The notes below the pieces were generated by a model. The model worked only from the letters and a program-made list of their open reading frames with translations, had not been told where the DNA came from and searched no databases. DNA of 64,000 bases from Ruminococcus sp. Phil11. Lineage in GTDB: Bacteria; Bacillota; Clostridia; Oscillospirales; Ruminococcaceae. A program made the position numbers and the translations under genes. Each line of letters opens with the position of its first letter. The stretch's first letter is position 1. The stretch spans positions 1 to 64,000 of the forward strand of contig MSGZ01000041.1 of the NCBI GenBank assembly GCA_001940925.1, read 5' to 3'. Positions 10,970 to 19,430 of the stretch are shown here, one piece after another.

Positions 10970-11887
10970 TTAACTTTCGCAGCTTTCCGATTTTTCCGCT
11001 GCCGCCCGCTCCTTATCCTCGGCCATGCGGCGCACTTCCTCCGGCGTAAACACGTACTTATTCGTGCAGAAATGGCAGCAGACCTCGATCTCCGGCATTT
11101 CATCCGCCATTTCGCGGAGCGTCTGCACATCCAGTGCGCGGAGCATCCGCTCGGTGCGCTCACGGGAGCAGTCGCAGGCATACGCAGGCTCGGATTCATC
11201 GAGCAGCTCCGGATCCAGTCCGGCAAGCAGTTTCTGCGCAATATCGTCCGCATCCATACCGGCGCGCAGCAGATCGGTCACGCTGGTGACGTCTTTCAGG
11301 TTCTCCTCCAGCTGTGCGATATCCGATTCCGGCGCAAACGGCAGCAGCTGGATCAGATAGCCGCCCGCGCAGTTGACGGTCAGGTCGGGATTGACCAGCA
11401 CGCCGAGCCCGCAGGCAGACGGGATCTGCTCGCTCTCCGCAAAATACTGCGTCACATCCTCGGCGATCTCGCCGGAGACCAGCGCAGTCTGGCCGGAATA
11501 CGGCTCCTTCATGCCGATATCCTTGATGACGAAGATCGTGCCGTCCGTGCCGACAGCACCGGCAACGTCCAGCTTGCCCTTTGCGTTCAGCGGCAGCTCG
11601 ACAAGCTTGTTTTCCGCGTAGCTTTTGACATTTCCAAGATCGTCGGCGACCGCCAGCAGAATGCCCGCAGGCCCGCCGCCGTCCAGACGGACGGTCACGG
11701 TGTCGCCGGGATTTTTCAGCGTATAGCCGATCAGCGAGGCAGCCATGGAGAGCCGTCCGAGCGCGGCCGTGCAGACCGCAGAGGTCTTGTGGATGCGTTC
11801 CATTTCGCGGCACATCTCCGTGCCCTCCAGCACTGCGCAGACGACTGCGCCGTCACCGGATAAATAACGCTTCAGCTTGCCTTTCAT
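10970..11887 (-). CDS. hslO: Redox-regulated Hsp33 chaperone
   Basis: 305 residues from the ATG at 11887, which has AAAGGAG upstream. An in-frame start at 11914 would lie inside the neighbouring repeat boundary and lacks a ribosome site. The body matches Hsp33 from 'MKGKLKRYLSGDGAVV' onward, and the C-terminal zinc centre is present as 'CDCS' and 'CCHFC', the redox switch that releases zinc on oxidation and activates holdase activity in the cytoplasm. The gene stands alone, with a mobile-like repeat inserted about 30 nt upstream of its start. Confidence 0.95.
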   Translation of the reverse strand: MKGKLKRYLSGDGAVVCAVLEGTEMCREMERIHKTSAVCTAALGRLSMAASLIGYTLKNPGDTVTVRLDGGGPAGILLAVADDLGNVKSYAENKLVELPLNAKGKLDVAGAVGTDGTIFVIKDIGMKEPYSGQTALVSGEIAEDVTQYFAESEQIPSACGLGVLVNPDLTVNCAGGYLIQLLPFAPESDIAQLEENLKDVTSVTDLLRAGMDADDIAQKLLAGLDPELLDESEPAYACDCSRERTERMLRALDVQTLREMADEMPEIEVCCHFCTNKYVFTPEEVRRMAEDKERAAAEKSESCES

Positions 11888-11916
11888 GATATCCGATCTC
11901 CTTTGTATATGCATTT

Positions 11917-12201
11917 AGGCGATTGTAAAGCCGTAAAACATATTTAGCTGCATAGCTTTTGCACTTCACCCAAAGCGTTTTTCCACTTTTGATATAAAAA
12001 GAAGTATCCGCTGCGCGGATGCTATTATAGAATGGGAGCCGCTCTTGCCTGCTCCCAAGCCCTTCGAGCGCTTGAACGCGGGGAAGTTTCGCGCTCTGCG
12101 GAGCGCGACCAGAGGCTCTGCCTCTGGACTTCGCAAGCTTTTGAAAAAGCTTGACCAAAACTTTTGATACGGATGCGCTCAATTGACTTTTACAATCGCC
12201 T
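11917..12201 (-). mobile_element. MITE-like repeat element, copy A
   Basis: A 285-bp non-coding element bounded by AGGCGATTGTAA (11917-11928) and its exact inverse TTACAATCGCCT (12190-12201). Flanking sequence ATATGCATT (11907-11915) and ATATGTATT (12203-12211) is an imperfect 9-bp direct repeat. The interior is a chain of palindromes (CAGAGG/CCTCTG, CGCGCTC/GAGCGCG, AAGCTTTT/AAAAGCTT). The same element in opposite orientation is at 42296-42584. It fills the space between hslO and the methyltransferase gene. Confidence 0.8.
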
Positions 12202-12212
12202 AATATGTATTG

Positions 12213-12989
12213 TCAGACCTTCTGCCCGCCTGCCGCCCTTGCGACATAAAGCAGCCGCTGCGTATCAGGCTGCGGGGCGGCGTAGGTATCGCCGTCGAGC
12301 GTTTCGAGCAGCGTGAAGCCCGTCTCCGTGAGCAGGCTTCTGATCTGCTCCGGCTGCCAGACCCGCTCGGTGAATTCCTCTGCGGAGCGCAGATATTTCC
12401 TGCCCTCCAGATGCTCGAAGAAATCGAGGCGGATCGTCACCGGATATTCCGGCGCGGTCTCCTGCAAATGATTCTGCCAGACGCAGACGGCGTCCGGCAG
12501 CTCGTAGACAAAACACTGGTCACCGAGCACATGCCGGTGCTTGTATTCCGTATTCACATCAAATAAAAACAGCGCACCTGCATTGGAAAACAGATTGACG
12601 CGCTCAAATGTGCGCCGGACATCCTCCGCTGTTTTCAGGTGATTCAGACTGTCAAGTGCGCAGACCGTCACGCTGATGCAGCCGAACAGGTCAAGGCTCC
12701 GCATGTCCTGTTTCAGATACTGCACGGGCAGTCCGCTGTCGTATTTTTTATCGAGTGCCTCGCTGAGCATCTCCTCGGAGCCGTCAATGCCGATGACGTC
12801 CCAGTGAAGCCTTGCGAACGCCTCGGAGAGCGAACCCGTCCCGCACGCAAGATCAAGCAGGATGTTGTCCGGCATAGGCTGCTCCCATTTCCGGATCAGC
12901 CGGTCAAGCTGCGCGGCGCGCTCCGCATAGCGGACGTTCTTTGTCAGTGCATCGTAATACTGCGCAAAGACGCCGTAGGCCGGTGTCAT
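12213..12989 (-). CDS. Class I SAM-dependent methyltransferase
   Basis: 258 residues with the AdoMet motif 'LDLACGTGSLSEAFA' at about residues 45-60, then 'VIGIDGSEEML' and 'VTVCALDSLNHL', a Methyltransf_11/25-type Rossmann fold. The substrate cannot be read from sequence; small-molecule or tRNA methylation are both possible. It overlaps the stop of the YerC-like gene by 4 nt (ATGA) and is therefore its operon partner. Its own stop lies 12 nt from the repeat element. Confidence 0.85.
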   Translation of the reverse strand: MTPAYGVFAQYYDALTKNVRYAERAAQLDRLIRKWEQPMPDNILLDLACGTGSLSEAFARLHWDVIGIDGSEEMLSEALDKKYDSGLPVQYLKQDMRSLDLFGCISVTVCALDSLNHLKTAEDVRRTFERVNLFSNAGALFLFDVNTEYKHRHVLGDQCFVYELPDAVCVWQNHLQETAPEYPVTIRLDFFEHLEGRKYLRSAEEFTERVWQPEQIRSLLTETGFTLLETLDGDTYAAPQPDTQRLLYVARAAGGQKV

Positions 12990-13294
12990 TCCGCCTTGTC
13001 CTCCTGCTTTTTCAGCCGGTCAAAGACGATCGCGTAGCCGCCGGAGCTGACCATGCTGAGGGAGCGGTTCACGCGGCTGATCGTCGCGGTGCTGGTACCG
13101 GTCTTTTCGACGATCTCCGCATAGCGGCAGTCCTCGGACAGCAGCTTTGCGATCTGATACCGCTGCGCGATCGCCACAAGCTCCTGCGGAGTGCAGAGAT
13201 CCTGCATGAACATTGCGATCTCCTCCGGCGTTTCCAAAACGGCAAATGCCTCGTAAAGGTCCTTCAAATGTGCCTGATCCATAGGCTTGAACAT
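12986..13294 (-). CDS. YerC/YecD-family TrpR-like DNA-binding protein
   Basis: 102 residues from the ATG at 13294, preceded by GGAGG at 8 nt; a GTG 24 nt further upstream is less likely. It has the Trp-repressor-superfamily helices with the helix-turn-helix 'YAEIVEKTGTSTATISRVNR' and the YerC/YecD ending 'GGYAIVFDRL'. This is a small cytoplasmic DNA-binding protein common in Firmicutes and of unclear target. It is co-translated with the methyltransferase. Confidence 0.9.
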   Translation of the reverse strand: MFKPMDQAHLKDLYEAFAVLETPEEIAMFMQDLCTPQELVAIAQRYQIAKLLSEDCRYAEIVEKTGTSTATISRVNRSLSMVSSGGYAIVFDRLKKQEDKAE

Positions 13295-13587
13295 CAAACA
13301 TGCCTCCTTCGTCGTCACGCAGACTGGCTGCGGGTTCCGGTTTCCGATACTCTTATTTTAGCACATTAGTCCGTAAAAGTAAAGGGGTTTTTTCGATTTT
13401 TTTCAGGTTGTACGGTCGAACAAGCTGATTTTTCAAAAAAATCCCGCAGACGCGAACGAAAATCATTGATTGTTACCAAATTTTCACAAAATGAACACAT
13501 AAATTGGATATGATAAATAGTACAAAACATCGGGAAGGCGCGGACGCGTACCGGCTCCGCCGCCCGGATCAGGAAGGGGTAATTTTT

Positions 13588-15489
13588 ATGCACACGTTCA
13601 CCAAGGCAAAGAGAGCGGTTTCCGCAGCACTCGCGGCTGCGATGACTGCGACCGCGGTCATGTTCCCGTCATCGACGGTCTCGGCCGCGACCATCGGCAA
13701 GAAAATCGCAATGGAGGACAAGTATCTCGGCTATACCGCTGAATACGGCTCCAGCGGCATCAAGTCCCTGACGTTCTACGTCACCTGCACGGCTGCCTGC
13801 AATTTCTGCTACGGCTTCGGCATCGGCACGGCTGATAAGCCGTACTGGGTCGAAATGGCGGACGGAAAGCTCGTCGAGGGCGACGGCGAAGGCACGAACG
13901 TCGCACTGGAAGCAAATGTCTCCACACCGATCAAGATCGACGTTTCCAAGTATACGCTGAGCTACAACCCGAAGTCCGACGAGTACCCCGGCAAATTTGA
14001 ATTCCGCAACTACTGGATCCCGGACGACAGCACCCTGACGCTCGACAAGATCGTTGCGAACGAATCCTCGTCGTCGTCCTCGTCGTCCTCATCCTCTTCT
14101 TCGTCCTCGTCATCCTCGAGCTCCAATGCGGCCAAGAGCGGCACGTTCAAGTTCAAGGACAACAACGACGGCACCGCGACGATCTCCTCCACGCTGACCG
14201 CCACGATCGACGACCTCGACTTTCTGCTGACCGCGGGCAAGGATGAGGAATACTACGAGAAGGAAGGCACCTCCTGGACGGAAGGCGACCCGATCAACAG
14301 CAGAAAGATGACCTATTCCGAGTTCAAGCTGCCCGAACTGAGCGGTTCGGGCGACGATGAAAAGATCACGCTGGAATCCTTCGTCTTTACTGTTGAATCC
14401 GAGACCAACATGGATACGTTCATGTACGGCTGCGGCCTGAACGTCGAGCACAAGTCGCCGGCAGACACCGAATACTGGCTGAACGCGGACGATCCGGAGT
14501 CCGGCAAGGGCTACTGGTACAATGAGCACGGCCTCGATGAGGACGGCAACCCCGAGGAAGGCATCGAGGACCTCGAGATCAAGGTCGGCACCGGCACCAC
14601 GCTTGAGGACGCCGGCAAGTGGATCGAGGCAGAGTGGGTCGTTCCGGATGATATCAAGGAATACACCCTGACCCGTCCGGCAGATGCGATCTCGTTCCAG
14701 TACTGGTACGGCGCAAACAAAGAGGACGGCTACGAGGAGGTCAAGTCCTGCACGCTGAAATCCGCATGCTGCACCTACACCTACGAAAAGACCGTTCCGT
14801 ATAATTTCAAGGATTCCATTTCCGTCAGCGAGAAGCTGACGCAGGGCGATGAGGATACCAATTCCGTCAACATCGCATATTCCAAGGGCAGCAACAACAA
14901 GGGCATCCCGCACGCGATCAAGTTCACGGTCGAGGCTTCGTCCGAGATCAAGAAACTCGTGTTCGGCGTCGGCACCTCCGACAAGGCCTCAACAGAATCC
15001 TTCACCATGCAGCAGGGCGCGATCCTGAATGCAGGCAAGAAGCAGGAGATCATGTGGATCATTCCGGATTCCATTCAGGCAGATGCGGAATACGGCAGCA
15101 TCTTCTTCGGTTATTTCTACGGCGCAGACAGCAAGGATAAGAAAGTCGATTCCGTCACGCTGAGCGACATCACCGTTTATTACGAGGAGCTGCCGGTCGT
15201 GACGACCACAACGACGGTCACCACGACAACGACCACGACAACATCCACCACGAAGGCTCCGGTTCTGGACGCGGACTGGGGCGATGCAGACTGCAGCGGC
15301 AAGGTCGATATCTCCGATGCCGTTCTGATCTGCCGCTATGCGGTCGCAGATGCAGGCGCAACGATCACCGACCAGGGCAAGATCAATGCGGATATCACGC
15401 ATGACAATTCCGTCGATGCAGAGGATGCGACCAAGCTGCTCCGCTACATCGCAAAGCTCATCAACAAGGAAGATCTCGCAGTCAAGTAA
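13588..15489 (+). CDS. Secreted dockerin-bearing cellulosomal protein with repeated binding-like modules
   Basis: 633 residues from the ATG at 13588 (AGGAAGGGG upstream). Order: Sec signal peptide (about 1-33, ending 'TVSAA'); a beta-rich module (about 35-150) with 'YGFGIGTADKPYW'; a run of about 20 Ser; a second, longer beta-rich module containing 'FMYGCGLNVEHK'; a third containing 'LVFGVGTSDKAST'; a Thr-rich linker; and a C-terminal type I dockerin with the two calcium-loop repeats 'DADCSGKVDISDAV' and 'NADITHDNSVDAEDA'. The three modules look like divergent copies of one fold, also seen at the N-terminus of the GH5 enzyme at 31361. There is no recognisable catalytic domain, so carbohydrate binding or scaffolding on the cellulosome is inferred. 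A terminator follows. Confidence 0.85.
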   Translation: MHTFTKAKRAVSAALAAAMTATAVMFPSSTVSAATIGKKIAMEDKYLGYTAEYGSSGIKSLTFYVTCTAACNFCYGFGIGTADKPYWVEMADGKLVEGDGEGTNVALEANVSTPIKIDVSKYTLSYNPKSDEYPGKFEFRNYWIPDDSTLTLDKIVANESSSSSSSSSSSSSSSSSSSSNAAKSGTFKFKDNNDGTATISSTLTATIDDLDFLLTAGKDEEYYEKEGTSWTEGDPINSRKMTYSEFKLPELSGSGDDEKITLESFVFTVESETNMDTFMYGCGLNVEHKSPADTEYWLNADDPESGKGYWYNEHGLDEDGNPEEGIEDLEIKVGTGTTLEDAGKWIEAEWVVPDDIKEYTLTRPADAISFQYWYGANKEDGYEEVKSCTLKSACCTYTYEKTVPYNFKDSISVSEKLTQGDEDTNSVNIAYSKGSNNKGIPHAIKFTVEASSEIKKLVFGVGTSDKASTESFTMQQGAILNAGKKQEIMWIIPDSIQADAEYGSIFFGYFYGADSKDKKVDSVTLSDITVYYEELPVVTTTTTVTTTTTTTTSTTKAPVLDADWGDADCSGKVDISDAVLICRYAVADAGATITDQGKINADITHDNSVDAEDATKLLRYIAKLINKEDLAVK

Positions 15490-15508
15490 GCGGATCTCAC
15501 ATCACCGA

Positions 15509-15547
15509 AACAGGGCACCGGCCGGAAACAGCCGGTGCTCTGTTTTT
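15509..15547 (+). terminator. Intrinsic terminator after the dockerin gene
   Basis: 14-bp stem AACAGGGCACCGGC (15509-15522) with GCCGGTGCTCTGTT (15531-15544), followed by T5. Confidence 0.9.
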
Positions 15548-15604
15548 CGGCGCACAGGCGGCTTTCTCCTGCCGGAACGGAGAAAATTGCCTTTTTTTAT
15601 CTCT

Positions 15605-15668
15605 ATCACAAAACATTCACAGAATATTCATGATTCGTTCATATCAATGATTCCGAAATATTGTATAC
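15605..15668 (+). promoter_or_regulatory. Direct-repeat activator array and promoter of the two-component operon
   Basis: Four hexamers spaced exactly 11 bp apart: ATCACA (15605), TTCACA (15616), TTCATG (15627) and TTCATA (15638), followed by a TATACT -10 at 15663-15668. The last repeat stands near the -35 position. This is the geometry of OmpR/PhoB-family binding sites (Pho boxes), so autoregulation by the downstream regulator is likely. Confidence 0.6.
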
Positions 15669-15713
15669 TATAAGTTGTATAACTTTACCCATTTGGAAAA
15701 AGGAGGCAGGAAT

Positions 15714-16421
15714 ATGGCAATGGAAAAGATCCTCATCGTTGACGATGAACCGAATATCTGTGAGGTGCTCCGCACGATCCTCGTGAAGGAGGGCTATACC
15801 GCAATTACTGCAAATGACGGTGAGGAAGCACTGGCAAAATTCGCTGCCATGCATCCCGATCTGGTGCTGCTGGACGTCATGATGCCCGGCATGAACGGCT
15901 ATACCGTGATGCGTGAGATCCAGAAAAAATCCAATGTGCCTGTCATTCTGGTAACGGCCAAGGCAGAAGCCAACGACGAGGCACTCGGCCTTGACCTCGG
16001 CGCGGAGGACTATATTACCAAGCCGATCGACAAGACCAAGCTGCTCGCAAGGATCCGTGCATGGACGCGCAAGACCGGACAGTCCGCACCGGAGCCCGGC
16101 GCACGCCGCGGCAGGGTCGATTACGACAAGCTGACCGTCGATATGGACGGCTATGTGCTGCGCGTGGACGGCAAGGTCATTGAGACGCCGCCGAAGGAGC
16201 TGGAGCTGCTCTACTGTCTGGCGTCGAACCCGAATCATGTGTATACCCGCGATCAGCTCCTTGATGAGGTCTGGGGCTTTGAATATTACGGCGATTCCCG
16301 CACCATTGATGTGCATATCAAGCGTCTGCGCGAAAAGCTCGAGGGCGTTTCCGATAAGTGGGAGCTGCGCACCGTCTGGGGCGTCGGCTATAAATTCGCC
16401 GTGCCGGATGAGACCGAATAA
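15714..16421 (+). CDS. OmpR/PhoB-family response regulator
   Basis: 235 residues from the ATG at 15714 with AGGAGG upstream. The receiver domain has acidic pair Asp10-Asp11, phospho-acceptor Asp54 in 'VLLDVMMPGMNG' and the conserved Lys in 'DYITKPID'. A winged-helix DNA-binding domain (about 130-230) ends in 'RTVWGVGYKF'. It is the partner of the histidine kinase that starts 3 nt after its stop. The direct-repeat array in its promoter fits autoregulation. The signal is not proved; the Pho-box-like repeats favour a PhoP/PhoR-type system. Confidence 0.95.
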   Translation: MAMEKILIVDDEPNICEVLRTILVKEGYTAITANDGEEALAKFAAMHPDLVLLDVMMPGMNGYTVMREIQKKSNVPVILVTAKAEANDEALGLDLGAEDYITKPIDKTKLLARIRAWTRKTGQSAPEPGARRGRVDYDKLTVDMDGYVLRVDGKVIETPPKELELLYCLASNPNHVYTRDQLLDEVWGFEYYGDSRTIDVHIKRLREKLEGVSDKWELRTVWGVGYKFAVPDETE

Positions 16422-16424
16422 CCG

Positions 16425-17885
16425 ATGCTGAACAGTATTTACAGCCGCATCTTCTATCTGTGCACGGTCGTGCTGCTGTTCGCCTGCTCGCTGACCGGCC
16501 TGATCACCTTTTCCTGCGCGAACCGGATGCATCAGCGGGAGGCAAGGGAACGCTGCGATACCACCGCAAAAAGCCTGCTGACAGAGGTCCGCACCTATAT
16601 GCAGGAGGGGCAGGAGCAGCTCCCGTCACTGCAGAAGCGGCTTGAGGATTTTACGCGCAGCGAGAATGTGGACTGCTATATTTTCGACAGGGAAGGTAAC
16701 TGCATCGTGCGCTCGGATGCGATTGTCACGGATATCCAGCTCTCCCCTGCCCTGCGCCGGAAAGCCGATCGGGAGCCTTATTATGAGCTCGGCGGTGCTT
16801 CCGGCAACTTCATGGAAGCGACTGCAACATGGGTGGAACGAATTGAAGTGGCCGGCATTCCCGATTCGGAGAACGATACCGTGCATTATATGATGCTGAT
16901 TTTCCCGATGGGCTATCTGAATGCATTTTCCTCGAAGCTCATCACGATCCTTGCCGTTACGCTGATCGCGGTCGGCATTGTCTGCGGCATGATCTTCTAT
17001 CTGAACACCACGCGCGTGCTGAGCCCGGTCTCGCAGGTGACAAAGGCGGCAGAGCTCTATGCGAAGGGCGATTTCTCGCAGCGTCTCCAGCAGACCGGCG
17101 ATCCGGAAATGGATCAGCTCACCATGACCATGAACCGCATGGCGGATTTCATTGACCGGAACGAGCGCAGCCGCAGACGCTTTGTCTCCGATGTCTCCCA
17201 CGAGCTGAAAACGCCGATCACAAGCATCGGCGGCTTCGTGGACGGCATCCTCGACGGGACGATCCCGCAGGCGGAGGAGAAGAAATATCTGCGCATCGTG
17301 TCCTCCGAGGTGGACCGCATGTCCCGCCTTGTGCATACCATGCTGAATATCTCCCGCTTTGAGGAGGGCACCATGGCACCGCGCTTCGAGCGTGCGGATA
17401 TCACGCATCTGCTCATCAAAACGATCCTGCTGTTCGAGAACAAGATCTACGCGAAGGAGCTGTATATCGAAGGGCTCGACGAATGCCCGCGCGCGATCGC
17501 GGTCGTGGACAAGGATCTGGTACAGCAGGTGTTTTATAACCTGACGGAAAATGCGATCAAGTTTGTGAACAAGGGCGGCACACTGTCTTTTGCAGTGGAG
17601 TCCGATGACGAGCAGGTGCATGTGCATCTGCGCAATACCGGCGAGGGTCTGACCGAGGAGGAAATCACCCGCGTGTTCGACCGCTTCTATAAAACGGACG
17701 AATCACGCGGCAAGGATACGACCGGCGTCGGACTCGGACTTTCGATCGTCAGCCGGATCGTTTCGCTCCATGCGGGACAGATCGCGGTCAAGAGCGTCAA
17801 GGGAGAGTATACAGAATTTGTCGTCACGCTGCCGCGCTATCAGCGGATCGGTGACGACAAGCCGAAGGGAGGCGGAAATGCATGA
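16425..17885 (+). CDS. Membrane sensor histidine kinase (PhoR/HAMP type)
   Basis: 486 residues: TM1 (about 8-30), an extracytoplasmic sensor region to about 168, TM2 (171-193), HAMP, a HisKA domain with the phosphorylated His259 in 'SDVSHELKTPITS', and an HATPase domain with N box 'NLTENAIKF' and G boxes 'GVGLGLSIV'. It senses at the membrane and phosphorylates the preceding regulator. Its stop overlaps the HtrA protease start by 4 nt, so kinase and protease are co-translated. Confidence 0.95.
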   Translation: MLNSIYSRIFYLCTVVLLFACSLTGLITFSCANRMHQREARERCDTTAKSLLTEVRTYMQEGQEQLPSLQKRLEDFTRSENVDCYIFDREGNCIVRSDAIVTDIQLSPALRRKADREPYYELGGASGNFMEATATWVERIEVAGIPDSENDTVHYMMLIFPMGYLNAFSSKLITILAVTLIAVGIVCGMIFYLNTTRVLSPVSQVTKAAELYAKGDFSQRLQQTGDPEMDQLTMTMNRMADFIDRNERSRRRFVSDVSHELKTPITSIGGFVDGILDGTIPQAEEKKYLRIVSSEVDRMSRLVHTMLNISRFEEGTMAPRFERADITHLLIKTILLFENKIYAKELYIEGLDECPRAIAVVDKDLVQQVFYNLTENAIKFVNKGGTLSFAVESDDEQVHVHLRNTGEGLTEEEITRVFDRFYKTDESRGKDTTGVGLGLSIVSRIVSLHAGQIAVKSVKGEYTEFVVTLPRYQRIGDDKPKGGGNA

Positions 17886-19270
17886 CAGAAGAAGAACTGC
17901 GTGCACTGCTCGGCAATGAGCAGCAGGTGAACGACATTCCGCCGGATGCGGACGATATTCCGCCGTCGGCGGTACCGCAGGACCCGTTCTCTGTCCCGGA
18001 GATTCCTGCAGACCCGTTTGCGGCGTTTTCGGCTCCGGAGCCCGGCGTCTCCGCGGCAGAACCGGACGGCACGGCAGAAGCGGTGATTCCCGCAAAGCCG
18101 AACCGGCATGTCTTTCTGTATACGATGCTGACACTGCTGGTGCTCGGTGTACTGGCATTTGCCGTTTTCTGCGTGATCTGGGATATCCGGAACGGCACCG
18201 CATCCGGCCGTTACCGCGCCGGCAATATCGTCAAGGTGGAGCTGGTGCAGCACCGCCGCAGCGACGAAGCCGATACGGAAGCCGACGAAAACGGAAAATA
18301 TACATTTGAAGGCATTGCGCAGAACGTCATGCCGAGCATCGTCGAAATCTATACTTATAAGGACGGCGTCATGAACGGTGCCGGCTCCGGCATTATCCTG
18401 TCAGAGGAAGGCTACATCGCGACAAACTCGCATGTCGTGACAGATGTCTCGGCGTATTCCGTCCGGCTTTACGGCGACAGCAGCGATTCCCTGTACAGTG
18501 CGGTGCTGGTCGGCCATGACCGGAAAACAGACCTTGCCGTGCTGAAAATCTCCGCGGATAACTTAAAGCCTGCAAAGCTCGGCAACTCTGACGATGTGCA
18601 TATCGGGGAGACCGTCTGTGCACTGGGAAATCCGGCCGGACTGAGCAGTTCGATCACGACCGGCATTATCTCCGGCGTGAACCGCAAGGTGCGTGCACAA
18701 TCAAACAACTTTGAAATGGATTGCTTCCAGACCGATGCCGCAATCAGCCCGGGCAATTCCGGCGGCGCGCTCGTCGATATGTACGGGCAGGTCATCGGGA
18801 TCGTCTCGTCGAAATACGGCAACAGCATTGTGTTCGGCGGCGATTACGAAGGCCTCGGCTTCGCGATCACGATCAATCAGGCACTGCCGATCCTGAAGGA
18901 GCTTGCCGAAAACGGCTATGTGAGCGGCAGAGTGCGCATCGGCATCAATTATCTTCCGAATGAGGCTGCATGGGACGAAGCAGCGAAGAAGAACATCACG
19001 CTGCCGGAAGAACTGCGGAATCACGGCATCTGGATCACCAGCATTGCGGACGATTCCCCGCTGAACGACACTCCGGTGCAGGTACATGACTGGATCCTGA
19101 CGATGGACGGACAGGAGGTCACGGACGGCGACAACGTGACGAAGGTGACCAGCGGAAAGGTCGGCGGCGAGTCGATGCACTGCCGCATCGCACGCGTTGA
19201 GGATGACGGAACGGTCTCGACCTTCGAGGTCGATTTTGCCGTGCTGGAGGATCAGTCCGGCGATTATTGA
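17882..19270 (+). CDS. Membrane-anchored HtrA/DegP-family serine protease with PDZ domain
   Basis: 462 residues. An acidic, Pro-rich cytoplasmic N-terminus (1-72) is followed by a single TM (about 76-101), the trypsin-like domain with triad His184 ('ATNSHVV'), Asp217 ('RKTDLAVL') and Ser293 ('SPGNSGGAL'), and one C-terminal PDZ domain. It is a cell-envelope quality-control protease of the HtrA type. Its place as third gene of a two-component operon suggests an envelope-stress or nutrient-linked regulon. Confidence 0.95.
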   Translation: MTEEELRALLGNEQQVNDIPPDADDIPPSAVPQDPFSVPEIPADPFAAFSAPEPGVSAAEPDGTAEAVIPAKPNRHVFLYTMLTLLVLGVLAFAVFCVIWDIRNGTASGRYRAGNIVKVELVQHRRSDEADTEADENGKYTFEGIAQNVMPSIVEIYTYKDGVMNGAGSGIILSEEGYIATNSHVVTDVSAYSVRLYGDSSDSLYSAVLVGHDRKTDLAVLKISADNLKPAKLGNSDDVHIGETVCALGNPAGLSSSITTGIISGVNRKVRAQSNNFEMDCFQTDAAISPGNSGGALVDMYGQVIGIVSSKYGNSIVFGGDYEGLGFAITINQALPILKELAENGYVSGRVRIGINYLPNEAAWDEAAKKNITLPEELRNHGIWITSIADDSPLNDTPVQVHDWILTMDGQEVTDGDNVTKVTSGKVGGESMHCRIARVEDDGTVSTFEVDFAVLEDQSGDY

Positions 19271-19284
19271 TACCGCATAACAGA

Positions 19285-19318
19285 AAGACGCTGACCCGAT
19301 GAAGGTCAGCGTCTTTTT
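19285..19318 (+). terminator. Terminator of the two-component/HtrA operon
   Basis: Perfect 10-bp stem GACGCTGACC (19287-19296) and GGTCAGCGTC (19304-19313), then T5. It may also serve the converging V-ATPase/amidase operon. Confidence 0.9.
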
Positions 19319-19371
19319 GTATTCAAATGGGTGCGGATCGCTTTTGAAATTCACCCTTGCGGGGCTCTTTG

Positions 19372-19420
19372 CACACCAGGGAAGTCCGCGCTCTGCGGAG
19401 CGCGGCAAGGGCTCCGGCCG
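19372..19420 (+). repeat. Partial short palindromic repeat
   Basis: GGGAAGTCC followed by CGCGCTCTGCGGAGCGCG and GGGCTCCGGCC. It resembles the central palindromes of the 285-bp element and of the short modular family, but is truncated. Confidence 0.45.
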
Positions 19421-19430
19421 TCAGACACCG

